A stretch of 64,000 nt of DNA from JAGQPD01 sp020426865 (GTDB lineage Bacteria; Planctomycetota; Planctomycetia; Pirellulales; Pirellulaceae). A program made the position numbers and the translations under genes. The notes under the pieces are model-generated. The model had not been told where the DNA came from. It did no database searches and saw nothing but the letters and a program-made list of their open reading frames with translations. The DNA is taken from assembly GCA_041399065.1 (NCBI GenBank), contig JAWKTN010000015.1:1-64000 (forward strand). Direction: 5' to 3'. How positions within the stretch are numbered: the stretch's first letter is position 1; the number at the start of each line of letters is the position of its first letter. Below are positions 19,047 through 28,438 of the stretch, in pieces.

Positions 19047-21074
19047 ATGTCGAAACCAATCAGAATCGCGGTCGTTCTTCTGTTCACTACCTTGATCAGT
19101 GCATCAGGCAAGGAGCTCTACGTATCGCCAGACGGCGATGACGGTAACGATGGTACCGCTAGCGCTCCGCTGCGCACGTTCAAGGCGGCACAGCTTCGGG
19201 CGAGGGCAGATGAAGCTGCGGATATCATCTTTCGACGTGGAGTCTACTACTTACCAGAAACGATTGTGCTCACGGTCGAGGATTCGCATAGGAATTTCTC
19301 TGCGTTTCGCGGCGAACCGGTGGTCATCAGCGGTGGTCAGCGGCTCATGCTATCCTGGCAAAGCTACCGGGATGGGGTGTTTCAGGCAAACACTCCTCCC
19401 GGGACGGAAATGGACCAGCTGTTCGTCAATGGGCAATTGCAGCATATGGCGCGATATCCCAACTTCGACTCGACGGCACGCCCGTATAACGGAGCTGCGG
19501 CAGATGCCTTCAGTCCACAACGCGCTGCGGCGTGGGCCAATCCTCGGGGAGGTTACGTTCACGCCATGCACCGCGCGCATTGGGGCGGATACCATTATTT
19601 GATCACGGGCAAGAATGAACTTGGTGAAGTTACGTACGAAGGTGGCTGGCAGAACAACCGACAGATGGGAATGCATCCCAACGACCGAATGGTAGAAAAC
19701 ATTTTTGAAGAGTTGGACGCGCCGGGCGAATGGTATCACGACAACGCGACATCGACACTGTATTTCTATCCTCCGGAGGGCATGGACCTAGCGCATGCGT
19801 CGATCGAGACCGTACGATTGCGACATCTGATCGAGATTCGTGGTGACCGCGACGATCCTGTCCGAGGAGTGAATCTTCAGGGATTCGTCATGAAACACGC
19901 GTCACGCTCATTCATGGAAGTGAAGGAGCCGCTCTTGCGCAGCGATTGGACCATTTACCGCGGTGGTGCCGTTCTTTTTCATGGAACGGAAGACTGCACC
20001 GTCGCGAATTGTGAATTCGACCAATTGGGTGGCAACGCCATATTTGTGGATAAATTCAATCGCCGTGTGGGGATTAAATCGTGTGACATTCATGATACAG
20101 GGGCAAGTGCGATTGCCTTCGTCGGCGATCCGACATCGGTCCGCAACCCGTTGTTCGAATACAACCAGCGACAGTCGTATCAGCAGATCGACAAGACTCC
20201 GGGGCCGAAAGACGAGAATTTCCCGGCCGATTGCACCGTCGAGGACTGCTTGATTCGCCATGTCGGGGGCACCGAAAAACAGGCGACCGGTATCCAGATC
20301 TCAATGTCGAAGCGAATCACGGTCCGGCACTGCTCGATCTACGATGCATCCCGCGCCGGGATAAATATCAGCGAAGGAACATTTGGCGGTCACTTAATCG
20401 AACACTGTGACGTGTTTGATACGGTACGTGAGACGGGTGATCACGGGAGTTTCAATTCATGGGGCCGTGACCGGTTCTGGGGCCTGCAGGATGCACCACA
20501 CGATGAGCTTCCGGAGTTGGCCCGACTTGACGCCAGCGATACAACGATCCTTCGTAACAATCGCTGGCGCTGCGACCACGGCTGGGATGTAGATCTTGAC
20601 GACGGTTCGTCGAATTTCGAGATCTACAACAACCTGTTCCTCAACGGTGGTCTCAAGCTGCGGGAAGGGTTTCATCGCCGCGTCTACAACAATATTGCAG
20701 TCAACAATACACTGCATCCGCATGTCTGGTATGATAACAGCCAAGACATTGTCACCGGCAACATTTTCATGGGAGCATATCGACCCGCCGGCGGGATGCC
20801 GGATGGCAAATGGGGAAAACAAATCGATCGCAACCTTTTCACAACGAGCGATGCCGATCGCGATAGGTTTCGGCAACATGGTTGCGATGAACATAGCGTC
20901 GTGGGAGACGCAATGTTCGTCGACGCCGAACGCGGCGACTATCGCGTCCGCAATGGATCACCGGCTCTCTCGATCGGCTTCAAGAATTTTCCTATGGACA
21001 GCTTCGGCGTCCTGTCAGCGCCGCTCCGCGCGAAAGCTCGCAAGCCGCAACTCCCTCAGTTGGAAACGAAATAG
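19047..21074 (+). CDS. Secreted right-handed beta-helix protein, GH141-like
   Basis: ATG 19047 follows GAAAGAAAG and opens a signal peptide (SKPIRIAVVLLFTTLISASG); the frame extends further upstream without support. The mature start ELYVSPDGDDGNDGT with ending 'PLRTFKAA', the MDQLFVNGQLQHMARYPN block and the later parallel beta-helix ladder (about residues 290-600 with DCTVANCEF, GIKSCDIHDTGA, ITVRHCSIYDA) match the general plan of GH141 and related beta-helix glycosidases (alpha-L-fucosidase or xylanase activity in described members). 675 residues is within the expected size range. I infer a periplasmic or extracellular glycan-active enzyme; family assignment to GH141 is probable, not certain. 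Confidence 0.7.
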   Translation: MSKPIRIAVVLLFTTLISASGKELYVSPDGDDGNDGTASAPLRTFKAAQLRARADEAADIIFRRGVYYLPETIVLTVEDSHRNFSAFRGEPVVISGGQRLMLSWQSYRDGVFQANTPPGTEMDQLFVNGQLQHMARYPNFDSTARPYNGAAADAFSPQRAAAWANPRGGYVHAMHRAHWGGYHYLITGKNELGEVTYEGGWQNNRQMGMHPNDRMVENIFEELDAPGEWYHDNATSTLYFYPPEGMDLAHASIETVRLRHLIEIRGDRDDPVRGVNLQGFVMKHASRSFMEVKEPLLRSDWTIYRGGAVLFHGTEDCTVANCEFDQLGGNAIFVDKFNRRVGIKSCDIHDTGASAIAFVGDPTSVRNPLFEYNQRQSYQQIDKTPGPKDENFPADCTVEDCLIRHVGGTEKQATGIQISMSKRITVRHCSIYDASRAGINISEGTFGGHLIEHCDVFDTVRETGDHGSFNSWGRDRFWGLQDAPHDELPELARLDASDTTILRNNRWRCDHGWDVDLDDGSSNFEIYNNLFLNGGLKLREGFHRRVYNNIAVNNTLHPHVWYDNSQDIVTGNIFMGAYRPAGGMPDGKWGKQIDRNLFTTSDADRDRFRQHGCDEHSVVGDAMFVDAERGDYRVRNGSPALSIGFKNFPMDSFGVLSAPLRAKARKPQLPQLETK

Positions 21075-21115
21075 ACTAATGGACAGCTCGCAAGACGAAA
21101 CCGATCAATCCCAGA

Positions 21116-22495
21116 TCAGGCGGCGCCGGCGGGTGCTCGATGCTTATTTCCCTTGCGATGTCGACGTGCACCGTTTTTGGCGGATGTGGGGCGATGCCGG
21201 GACGGCTTGCCTGGTTTACCTTTGCGCCAAGGGCGAGGTTTCTGATCGCCCGATTTCGATCGCCACTTGGCCGATTTGAACACAACTTCTTCGGTAGGCT
21301 CAAATCCTTCGACAGTCGGTTCCACTTGGATTGCGAGTTTTATCAGGCGTTCGATTTGGCGCAATAGCCCGTGTTCGTCACCCGCACAGAACGAGATGGC
21401 GACGCCATCGGCACCCGCCCGTGCGGTTCTGCCAATCCGATGGACGTACGTTTCTGGCACGTCGGGCATATCAAAGTTGACGACGTGCGAAATATCGTTG
21501 ACGTTGAGTCCTCGAGCGGCAACGTCCGTGGCCACGAGAATCGGCGGATTCTTGCTCTTGAATTGCGCCAGCGACCGGGACCTCGCGGATTGGCTTTTGT
21601 CACCATGGATGGAGACGGCGCGCAGCCCCGCCTTGTCGAGTTGCTTGGCGATCATATCGGCGCCAGCCTTCGTGCGGCTGAAGACGAGCGTGCGGGATCG
21701 CGGTATTTCGGTAAGTAGTTGCACCAACAGTTCGGACTTGCGTTTGCGATCGACAAAGTGGACCGATTGCTTGATCTTATCGACAGGTGTCGAGGCAGGG
21801 CCAATCTGAATGGTGGCCGGTTGATTCAGCCAGCGTTGTGCCAACTGCCGGATTTCGTCGGGCATGGTGGCCGACAGCATCAATGTCTGGCGATTGGTGG
21901 GCACTGCAGCGATGATCTGTTCCAGTGCAGGGAGAAAGCCCATGTCGAGCATCTGGTCGGCTTCATCGAGGACAAGTATTTCAATCTGCGACAGGTCGAT
22001 ATGCCCTTGCCCCATCAGGTCGAGCAAACGGCCCGGGGTTGCTACCAGTGTATCGACGCCATCGCGTAGGTCACGCACTTGGCGAAACTGTGACACGCCT
22101 CCATAAACAACTGTATGCCGCAACGACGTGAACCTGCCATATCGCGACAGACTATCAGAGATCTGATCGGCCAGTTCCCGTGTCGGCGCCAGGACCAAAG
22201 ACCGCAACGGTCGCCAAGGTCTCGCCGGCCGCTTCCCTCCCCACCGATTTCGCTTCTTGGGTTTCGGGACATGTCTTTGTTCTGGCGGCAAGGACGCTTG
22301 TAGGCGTTCAAGCATGGGCAGCGTAAAGGCGGCCGTCTTGCCCGTCCCTGTTTGGGCGCAGGCCATCAGGTCACGTCCCTGTAGAACGACCGGGATCGCT
22401 TGCGCTTGAATGGGAGTCGCAAATTCGTAATTCAAAGCGGTTGTAGCGCGCAAGATGGGCTCGGATAGTCCGAGATCAGACAGATTCTGTTTCAC
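21116..22495 (-). CDS. DEAD-box ATP-dependent RNA helicase (RhlE-like)
   Basis: 459 residues with all core motifs in order: Q motif (FATPIQAQAIP), I (AQTGTGKT), Ia (APTRELADQ), GG, Ib (TPGRLLD), II (DEAD), III (SAT), IV (LVFSRTK), V (DVAARGLNV) and VI (HRIGRTARAG). A 15-residue basic insert (KPKKRNRWGGKRPARP) lies between motifs I and Ia, and the C-terminus is a basic tail rich in Lys/Arg/Pro that should bind RNA. Start is GTG 22495, preceded by AAGGAA at proper distance. It unwinds structured RNA in the cytoplasm, probably in ribosome assembly or cold adaptation. The 650-base divergent region upstream leaves room for a long 5' leader. Confidence 0.92.
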   Translation of the reverse strand: MKQNLSDLGLSEPILRATTALNYEFATPIQAQAIPVVLQGRDLMACAQTGTGKTAAFTLPMLERLQASLPPEQRHVPKPKKRNRWGGKRPARPWRPLRSLVLAPTRELADQISDSLSRYGRFTSLRHTVVYGGVSQFRQVRDLRDGVDTLVATPGRLLDLMGQGHIDLSQIEILVLDEADQMLDMGFLPALEQIIAAVPTNRQTLMLSATMPDEIRQLAQRWLNQPATIQIGPASTPVDKIKQSVHFVDRKRKSELLVQLLTEIPRSRTLVFSRTKAGADMIAKQLDKAGLRAVSIHGDKSQSARSRSLAQFKSKNPPILVATDVAARGLNVNDISHVVNFDMPDVPETYVHRIGRTARAGADGVAISFCAGDEHGLLRQIERLIKLAIQVEPTVEGFEPTEEVVFKSAKWRSKSGDQKPRPWRKGKPGKPSRHRPTSAKNGARRHRKGNKHRAPAGAA

Positions 22496-23149
22496 TTATT
22501 CATTCCTTAAGGAGATTGACAATGCCGACCAACATCCAGCGGAGGTCGAGCACGCGCGAAGCCCACGGCATGGCAACGGGAAATTCGCGACGAGGAGCAA
22601 GAATGTCAATCCGGAAAGAGAATGAAAGCGGTCAGGCCGACTTCATTTAAATTCAAGAGACTTCATCCGGCATGAACCGGACTGCCGGCAATGCGCGCAA
22701 GGTCTTACTCCCTTACATTATGTGGCAGCATAGCAGAGCCGAAATACCGTACAAGCCCAAATTTGCCAAACCTATCCCCGAACCTCCCCCAAAAAAACAG
22801 CGCACCGACCTCTGGCCCTACGGATTACCCGGAATATCCACAATTCGCCAATTCATGTGCGAATTCCCAAAATCAGAAGGGGCAATTCGTCGGCACATGC
22901 CGAATACCTCGAGGTTCGAGGTATTCAGGCCGCTAGCGACGAAATTCTTCACGGCTTCTTCATGGAAGTTGTGCATGATTCCTTGTTGTTTTTTGATCTG
23001 TTAGTCTATCAGGGGAGCGATCGCCTCGACCAAATCGCCTCGACCAACACGATTGGTGCAACACGGGGTCTCCCGCCGGTTCGTCCGTCATCGAGGACTT
23101 GGTGTTAGTGCCGTACATGAGACTGACCAGAAATAGGGGAATGAAAACG
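22496..23149. promoter_or_regulatory. Long divergent intergenic region with a perfect hairpin
   Basis: 654 bases between the helicase and phoD genes. It contains an 11-bp perfect inverted repeat with a 3-base loop (arms GAATACCTCGA 22902-22912 and TCGAGGTATTC 22916-22926), which has a counterpart at 49491-49513. No coding sequence is supported; the phoD ribosome site AGGGGA is at 23135-23140. Confidence 0.5.
22902..22926. repeat. Hairpin, member 1 of a dispersed pair
   Basis: Stem of 11 bp and loop GGT. The 23-base core is the same as that at 49491-49513 apart from three positions, two of which form a stem pair that changed from C:G here to A:T there, so pairing is kept. Confidence 0.55.
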
Positions 23150-24739
23150 ATGTTCGACCTAGGACGCATCAGAGAAGCTGTAAAATATGAGGGTGGTGTC
23201 AGTCGCCGGTTGTTCGTTGCTTACGGTGGCGCATTGGCTGCCTTGCCGACTCTGGCCCGCGCTTCGCAATCAGACGCCAACATGTCGTTTTCGTCCAATC
23301 CGTTTACGTTGGGTGTTGCGTCGGGCGATCCGGGGGCGCAGCAAGTCGTACTGTGGACACGTCTTGCTCCGTCACCGACCGAACCAGGGGGCGGGATGCC
23401 CAATCGAGTGGTGAGCGTGAACTGGGAGATAGCGACCGACGATTCCATGCGTTCGGTAGTCGCCAAGGGAACGGAGTTCGCCACGCCGCCGTTGGCGCAT
23501 TCTGTGCACGTGGAAGTGAATGGGTTAGAACCGGGGAGATGGTATTGGTACCGATTCCACGTCGGTGACGCCGAGAGCCCGATTGGCAGAACCCGTACCA
23601 TGCCTGCTCGAAATGCACTCCCCGGCGAACTGCGTTTTGCATTCACGTCATGTCAGAATTACGAGCAGGGCTTGTTCACAGCGTATGAACACATGGTCGA
23701 ACAGGAATTGGATCTTGTGTTCCACTTGGGCGACTACATTTACGAATATGAAGCGGGACGTGGCGGCAAAGTGCGAACACACATTGGTAACGAGATCAAT
23801 AGTCTCGACGATTACCGCATTCGCCATTCGCAATATCGAACCGACCCGTTGCTGCAGGCGGCCCATGCCCGCTGTCCGTGGTTTTTGACGTTCGATGATC
23901 ATGAATTCGATAACAATTGTGCCGCCGATATTTCAGAAGAGCCCCATATTGACCCCGCCGATTATCTCATTCGTCGGGCAAACGCTTACCAGGCCTACTA
24001 TGAAATGATGCCATTGCCGCGTCGTTGCCTCCCCCAGGGCCCAGACATGCGATTGTTTCGCCGAGCGTCATTTGGCCGGTTGGCCGACTTTATGGTGCTT
24101 GATACTCGACAGTATCGCACCGACCAGCCCAATGGTGATGGCAAGAAGCCACTGAATCAGTCGGCCTTGCTGCGAACGAATACGTTGCTGGGAGCCAAGC
24201 AAAAGAATTGGCTCAGTCGTGGCCTCGTTTCTTCGCAATCATTATGGAATGTGCTCGCCCAACAAGTCATGATGGGAATGGTCGGTTTTCCCAACCAAGA
24301 TTCGCCGCTGGTGTATTCCATGGATCAATGGCCCGGATATGCGTCCGAGAGAATGGAATTGATGCAGTTTATGGCTGACCGCCGTGTCCCCAATCCCGTC
24401 GTCCTGACCGGCGATATCCATTCAAATTGGGTCAACGAACTGCGCGTCGATGATCGTCGGCCGGAAACAAATGTCATTGCGACCGAGTTTGTGGCAACGT
24501 CGCTTTCGTCTGGCGGCAATGGTCCTGAAAATCCAGCGGGACTCGGCGAAATCCTGGCCCATAACCCGTGCGTCAAGTTTCACAATGGCGAGCGGGGTTA
24601 TGTTAGCTGCACGGTTACACCCGAACAATGGCGCGCCGACTATCTGGTGGTGGATGACGTTTTGAAACCAGGCGGCAAGGTGTTTCCACGTGCCTCGTTC
24701 GTCGTCGAGTCGGGGAACCCGATTGTTCACAAAGCGTAA
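23150..24739 (+). CDS. phoD: Alkaline phosphatase D family protein, Tat-exported
   Basis: PhoD-type metallophosphoesterase of about 529 residues. The ATG at 23150 has AGGGGA nine bases upstream; ATG 23141 is too close to it. The N-terminus carries a twin-arginine signal (VSRRLFVAYGGALAALPTLARA). PhoD motifs follow: N-terminal domain with FTLGVASGDPGAQQVVLWTRLAP, then metal ligands in FTSCQNYEQG, HLGDYIYEY, DDHEFDNN and TGDIHSNWVNEL. The enzyme should release phosphate from mono- or diesters outside the cytoplasm, with Fe/Ca cofactors in the described family. No Pho box was recognised. The downstream gene begins 84 bases later and may be separate. Confidence 0.92.
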   Translation: MFDLGRIREAVKYEGGVSRRLFVAYGGALAALPTLARASQSDANMSFSSNPFTLGVASGDPGAQQVVLWTRLAPSPTEPGGGMPNRVVSVNWEIATDDSMRSVVAKGTEFATPPLAHSVHVEVNGLEPGRWYWYRFHVGDAESPIGRTRTMPARNALPGELRFAFTSCQNYEQGLFTAYEHMVEQELDLVFHLGDYIYEYEAGRGGKVRTHIGNEINSLDDYRIRHSQYRTDPLLQAAHARCPWFLTFDDHEFDNNCAADISEEPHIDPADYLIRRANAYQAYYEMMPLPRRCLPQGPDMRLFRRASFGRLADFMVLDTRQYRTDQPNGDGKKPLNQSALLRTNTLLGAKQKNWLSRGLVSSQSLWNVLAQQVMMGMVGFPNQDSPLVYSMDQWPGYASERMELMQFMADRRVPNPVVLTGDIHSNWVNELRVDDRRPETNVIATEFVATSLSSGGNGPENPAGLGEILAHNPCVKFHNGERGYVSCTVTPEQWRADYLVVDDVLKPGGKVFPRASFVVESGNPIVHKA

Positions 24740-24823
24740 CGGCACGCCTTGCCTTTCATGATGAATTGCTACAATTGTTTGTTCCCGGTTTCTGTTCTGC
24801 AATTCTTGAAAAGGAGAGAACCT

Positions 24824-25294
24824 ATGAGATCCATCCGCTTATTGGCTGCCGTCGTGCTGGCCACGTGCTTGATTTCTTCCGCGCAGGCAGAGGAATCGTA
24901 TTTCGACCTCGAAACATGTTCGATCTGCAAAAATCTGGGTGCTCATCCGGAACTCTTAAGTGCGATGAAATGGGAGATCCACGAGATTGAAAATGGCATG
25001 CTGGAGATTGTCACGTTGCCGGACGAGATGAAGAAAACCATGGACCAGTGCCATGCGGCGATGATGAAGGTTGTTGATAAGCTCAAGGCAGGTGAGCCAG
25101 CGACGCTGTGTCAATTCTGTCAGTCGTACGGCGGCCTGGAAATGTCCGGTGCCAAGACGCAAGAGATCAAGAGTGCTGCCGGATACATCACGCTGGTAAC
25201 ATCCGATAACCCCGAGGTGGTCAAGAAGATCCACGCACACGCCAAAAAGACGAAAACGGAATACGAAAAGATGTTGGCCGCGACAGGTAAATAG
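24824..25294 (+). CDS. Small secreted protein with two CxxC-type motifs
   Basis: ATG 24824 is preceded by AGGAGAG and opens a clear signal peptide (MRSIRLLAAVVLATCLISSAQA). The 156-residue product is about 134 residues when mature, with ETCSICKNLG near its start and TLCQFCQSYG near residue 105, so two Cys-x-x-Cys pairs that could bind a metal or form disulfides. A Met/His-rich stretch (MDQCHAAMMK) lies between them. I do not recognise a named family. Similar small exported proteins occur in planctomycetes. A strong palindrome 25 bases after the stop probably terminates transcription. Confidence 0.65.
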   Translation: MRSIRLLAAVVLATCLISSAQAEESYFDLETCSICKNLGAHPELLSAMKWEIHEIENGMLEIVTLPDEMKKTMDQCHAAMMKVVDKLKAGEPATLCQFCQSYGGLEMSGAKTQEIKSAAGYITLVTSDNPEVVKKIHAHAKKTKTEYEKMLAATGK

Positions 25295-25318
25295 CCGCCC
25301 CACTCCCAACGGGAAGCC

Positions 25319-25346
25319 CCGAGCGTATGCCGCGGCATACGCTCGG
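25319..25346. terminator. Perfect 28-base palindrome after a small secreted gene
   Basis: CCGAGCGTATGCCG at 25319-25332 is followed at once by its reverse complement (25333-25346). It lies between convergent genes. No T-run, so a terminator or cruciform role is inferred. Confidence 0.5.
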
Positions 25347-25391
25347 CGTGGATTGTGATGGACTTTCGGAGCACGGCTGTGTAACTTTGCC

Positions 25392-25405
25392 GGGGACAGC
25401 CGTGT
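25392..25405. repeat. Short dispersed element ACACGGCTGTCCCC (inverted copy)
   Basis: Its reverse complement is identical over 14 bases to 46736-46749, and over 13 to 46762-46774. All copies sit at the ends of genes. Here it also pairs with CACGGCTGT at 25372-25380. Confidence 0.4.
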
Positions 25406-25432
25406 GACTTTGCCGTGCGACACGAGCTCTTG

Positions 25433-27814
25433 CTACCGTGCTAATAGGCGGACATCAAAGATGCCGCCGGCCATCGAGCCCTCATGCGCGGCGAACTTGA
25501 CGGTCAGAATGCCGTTCGTCAGCTCCCCAAGTGCCTCGTCCGGTATGTCGTACCGCACGTCGATGAATTTTCCTGGCAGTGGTGCGTCGAGTTCCACGGA
25601 TTTCAATAGCCGGTCATTAAGCAGAATGTCGAACTTCCTCCGATCTGAACCGAAATAGGTTACCATCAGTTGGATGTCGCGACGTTTCTTGGTTTGCAAT
25701 TGGTAGCTGAACCACCCGTCCGCATGACGAAAACTGCGGTCTTGCCACATGCCTGTCGATGTACGTTCTCCTTGAAATCCGTGGTCCGCCTCCGGTTGCT
25801 GCTGGCCAGGTGCGACTCGATCGATCGTCTGTGTGTCGAGTGCCAAACGTTGTCGTTCCTGCTGTTTGAGGTCGCTGAGAATCTTGTCATATCGTTGAGC
25901 CGTGACATTACGCCAATAGAGTACGTACCGTGAATCGTGTACGGTGAAAAACGGCACAAGTTCCAGATCGCGGAATTCCACAGGCCGAACAACGTCCGCG
26001 AAGCGAAACGTGAGCGTCTTTCCGGCAATGGGCTCGACGCTGTCGGCGATCTGTGCCGGATCCGCTGATACAAGTGTCGGCGCCTGGTCCAGTGGCCGCA
26101 ACGGTCCGTTGGCGACATGATCCCATCGCCCATCGCCCGCCAGCAGATCGGGCATGTCGTTGCTGTCGGTCTTAGCCGCCAGGACAATCGGGCCGTAGAG
26201 AAACGCAACATAATCTTCCAGGTACGGCAGCGATTCCGTGCGTAATGTGGCGGGAAAAAGCAACTCGACCACGTCACCGTCGTTCCACAGCCGCTCGAGG
26301 CTGAAATACGATCCAGGTTTCGTGGTCACGTCGACGGTTTCTTGATTGATCTTGCATTGCATGTTTCCGTCTGCCACCCAGGCCGGATAGCGAATCTTAA
26401 GCGCGAGCGTTTTCGGCCGCTCGACGGACACGATCAATCGCGAAGAAAAATCGTGGGGAAAGGTGGTTTCTTGACGTATCTTGATGCCTTTAGGTTTCCA
26501 GTCCAATTCCGACGCTACAAAAAGATTGACGAAGATTGTGTCGTTGTCGTGAGCGTAAATGAACTGGCCGTATTTGCCATGATTTTCCATTCCGGATCCA
26601 ACGCAGCACCAGAATGACTGCTCCGGTTGCGAATACGTGCGATAATGTTGAGGTCGTGCTGACGTGAAATAGACGTAGCCACCATGTTGTGGATGTTGGG
26701 ATGAGAGGATGTGGTTAAATACGGCTCGTTCATAAAAGTCCGCATACCGCACTTGCGGTTCCGACATGAACAGCTGCTCGGTTAAGCGTAACATGTTGTA
26801 CGTGTTGCATGTCTCTGGCCCTTCGCGTTTTTCGATCCATTCCATGGATTGCTGAGGCGAAGGAAAGTGTTCCGCGATACTGTTTCCGCCAAAGGCGATC
26901 GTGCGAGCCTCGGTAACGACATCCCAAAACGTGACCGCTGCGCGATGATACCGATCGTCGTGTGCCAGACCCGCGATACGCTCGAAGCCGATCACCTTGG
27001 GGACCTGGGTGTTGGCGTGGAGGCCATTGAGTCGATCTTCGCCGTGAGCAAGTGGTTCTAACAGGGTGCGATGTGAAAACCGCTTAGCCAACTGCAGGTA
27101 CTTTTCCTGTCCAGCGACCACGGCAACATCGGCAAGTACCTCGTTCATGCCTCCGTGTTCCGAGCGAAGCATGTCTTGCAGCTGTTCATCCGACAGGTTG
27201 GCGACGAGTCGATCGCACCAATCGGCGAGCCGAATGAGTACATCCTTTGCCTTGTCGATGTGCGCCACAGTCCAGGCATCGCGAATCCCCGCGAATGTTT
27301 TGTGGAGGTTGTAAAGCGGCACCCAGCGGCCGTTGAGGCCAAAACCGTTGGCCCGGATTGTGCCAGCAGCAATCTCGTCCCACAGCTGTCGGCTGTTGGG
27401 GATTCCGCCAACGTATCCGTTCGCATTAGCAGCTTGGCCGTCGGCCAATTCGTCGATCATGTACGACAGCCGACGAAAACACTTTTGGTCGCCGGTCGCC
27501 GCGTAGGTATAGGCAAGGGCACTCAAATAGTGCCCGGCCGTGTGGCCATCGAGCCCGCCGCTTTCCCAGCTGCCATACCGCTGGGCCTTGGCTGACAATC
27601 CTGCCTCTTGGCGGAAAGGAGCCAACAATCGGTCCGGATCATACTGCATCAGATGATCGCGATTCAGTTGCATCGCGTGCTCCAGCGGCCCGTCCAAGAG
27701 TCGCACGTCGGTCAGCGGGAATAACTCGGCAGCCGACACATCCGCTACGACTGCCAACGGACTGACTGCCCAAAGTACTGCTATTCCAGCCACGAATAAT
27801 TCAAATCTTCTCAT
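25433..27814 (-). CDS. GH127 beta-L-arabinofuranosidase
   Basis: Start ATG 27814 opens a signal peptide (RRFELFVAGIAVLWAVSPLAVVA); the frame continues 157 residues upstream without protein character. The 793-residue protein is a DUF1680/GH127 enzyme: FPLTDVRLLDGPLEHAMQLN near the N-terminus, the (alpha/alpha)6 barrel motif GLDGHTAGHYLSALA, GGMNEVLADV, the Zn-ligand motifs GPETCNTYNMLRLTE and FWCCVGSGMENHGKYG, and the Glu of IAEHFPS. It removes beta-L-arabinofuranose (or related sugars) from plant or algal glycans after export. The C-terminal ~130 residues form an extra beta-domain (SYQLQTKKRRDIQLM, DVRYDIPDEALG). A truncated glycosidase gene lies 89 bases upstream on the same strand. Confidence 0.9.
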   Translation of the reverse strand: MRRFELFVAGIAVLWAVSPLAVVADVSAAELFPLTDVRLLDGPLEHAMQLNRDHLMQYDPDRLLAPFRQEAGLSAKAQRYGSWESGGLDGHTAGHYLSALAYTYAATGDQKCFRRLSYMIDELADGQAANANGYVGGIPNSRQLWDEIAAGTIRANGFGLNGRWVPLYNLHKTFAGIRDAWTVAHIDKAKDVLIRLADWCDRLVANLSDEQLQDMLRSEHGGMNEVLADVAVVAGQEKYLQLAKRFSHRTLLEPLAHGEDRLNGLHANTQVPKVIGFERIAGLAHDDRYHRAAVTFWDVVTEARTIAFGGNSIAEHFPSPQQSMEWIEKREGPETCNTYNMLRLTEQLFMSEPQVRYADFYERAVFNHILSSQHPQHGGYVYFTSARPQHYRTYSQPEQSFWCCVGSGMENHGKYGQFIYAHDNDTIFVNLFVASELDWKPKGIKIRQETTFPHDFSSRLIVSVERPKTLALKIRYPAWVADGNMQCKINQETVDVTTKPGSYFSLERLWNDGDVVELLFPATLRTESLPYLEDYVAFLYGPIVLAAKTDSNDMPDLLAGDGRWDHVANGPLRPLDQAPTLVSADPAQIADSVEPIAGKTLTFRFADVVRPVEFRDLELVPFFTVHDSRYVLYWRNVTAQRYDKILSDLKQQERQRLALDTQTIDRVAPGQQQPEADHGFQGERTSTGMWQDRSFRHADGWFSYQLQTKKRRDIQLMVTYFGSDRRKFDILLNDRLLKSVELDAPLPGKFIDVRYDIPDEALGELTNGILTVKFAAHEGSMAGGIFDVRLLAR

Positions 27815-27903
27815 CGCACGTTGCCCTGCCAATTCTGATTTTCGACATAAACCGAGATGCATCGTTTCCATCTCTAATGGTGACTCGCGGAAATCCGACG
27901 ACA

Positions 27904-28326
27904 CTATCTCGTCATTTCCCGCGACGTGGCCAACGCGATTGTCCGATGATGTCGTTTGCCACCTACCGCACAATAAAAATGGTAGACCACACCGTCGTGC
28001 TTGAGCAACCAGGGCTTGTGAGCAAACGGAGTATCGTACGGTTCGGATGACGCAATCAAATCCGGGCCGTTCCACTTCGTCCAGTGGACCAGGTCGCGCG
28101 ATGCGGCAAACGTGTCGAAGGCACCCTCCTTCCAGAATGCGCCGAAGTAAAACATCACCCACTCGGCACCCATCCGGACGATTTGCGGATCGCCGCTGAT
28201 CACGCCTGCTGCGTCGGCAACTTCTGCAGCCGCGGCGAACCGTGATAGCACAATTGGAATCGACAACAAAAACAAGACGGTCCACCGGTCGGTCGATGTA
28301 GTGGTTCGAATACTCTTCACGATCAA
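27904..28326 (-). pseudogene. Secreted glycosidase remnant (five-bladed propeller type)
   Basis: The 140-residue frame has a signal peptide (residues about 13-34, ending FAAAAE) followed at once by GDPQIVRMGAEWVMFYFGAF and the strings FAASRDLVHWTKWNGPDLI and HKPWLLKHDGVVYHFYCAVGG. These resemble blades from the C-terminal half of GH43/GH117-like beta-propeller glycosidases of roughly 300-400 residues, so about two blades remain fused to the export signal. I read it as an internal deletion remnant, though it may still be translated. It precedes the GH127 gene in the same direction, so an arabinosidase pair was probably present before. Confidence 0.55.
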
Positions 28327-28438
28327 CGCCCTTTCCCTTTGGCCGTCAGTCGGAGAAATTGAATTGCCAACCGCCGACAGACACCATCATAAGCTGGACG
28401 AAATGTGGTAGGGAACAACAGTAGTCAAGGCATTCGCC

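Noticed and set aside
27815..28285. N-terminal extension of the GH127 frame
   Set aside because: It overlaps the glycosidase remnant in another frame; the signal peptide at 27814 marks the true start.
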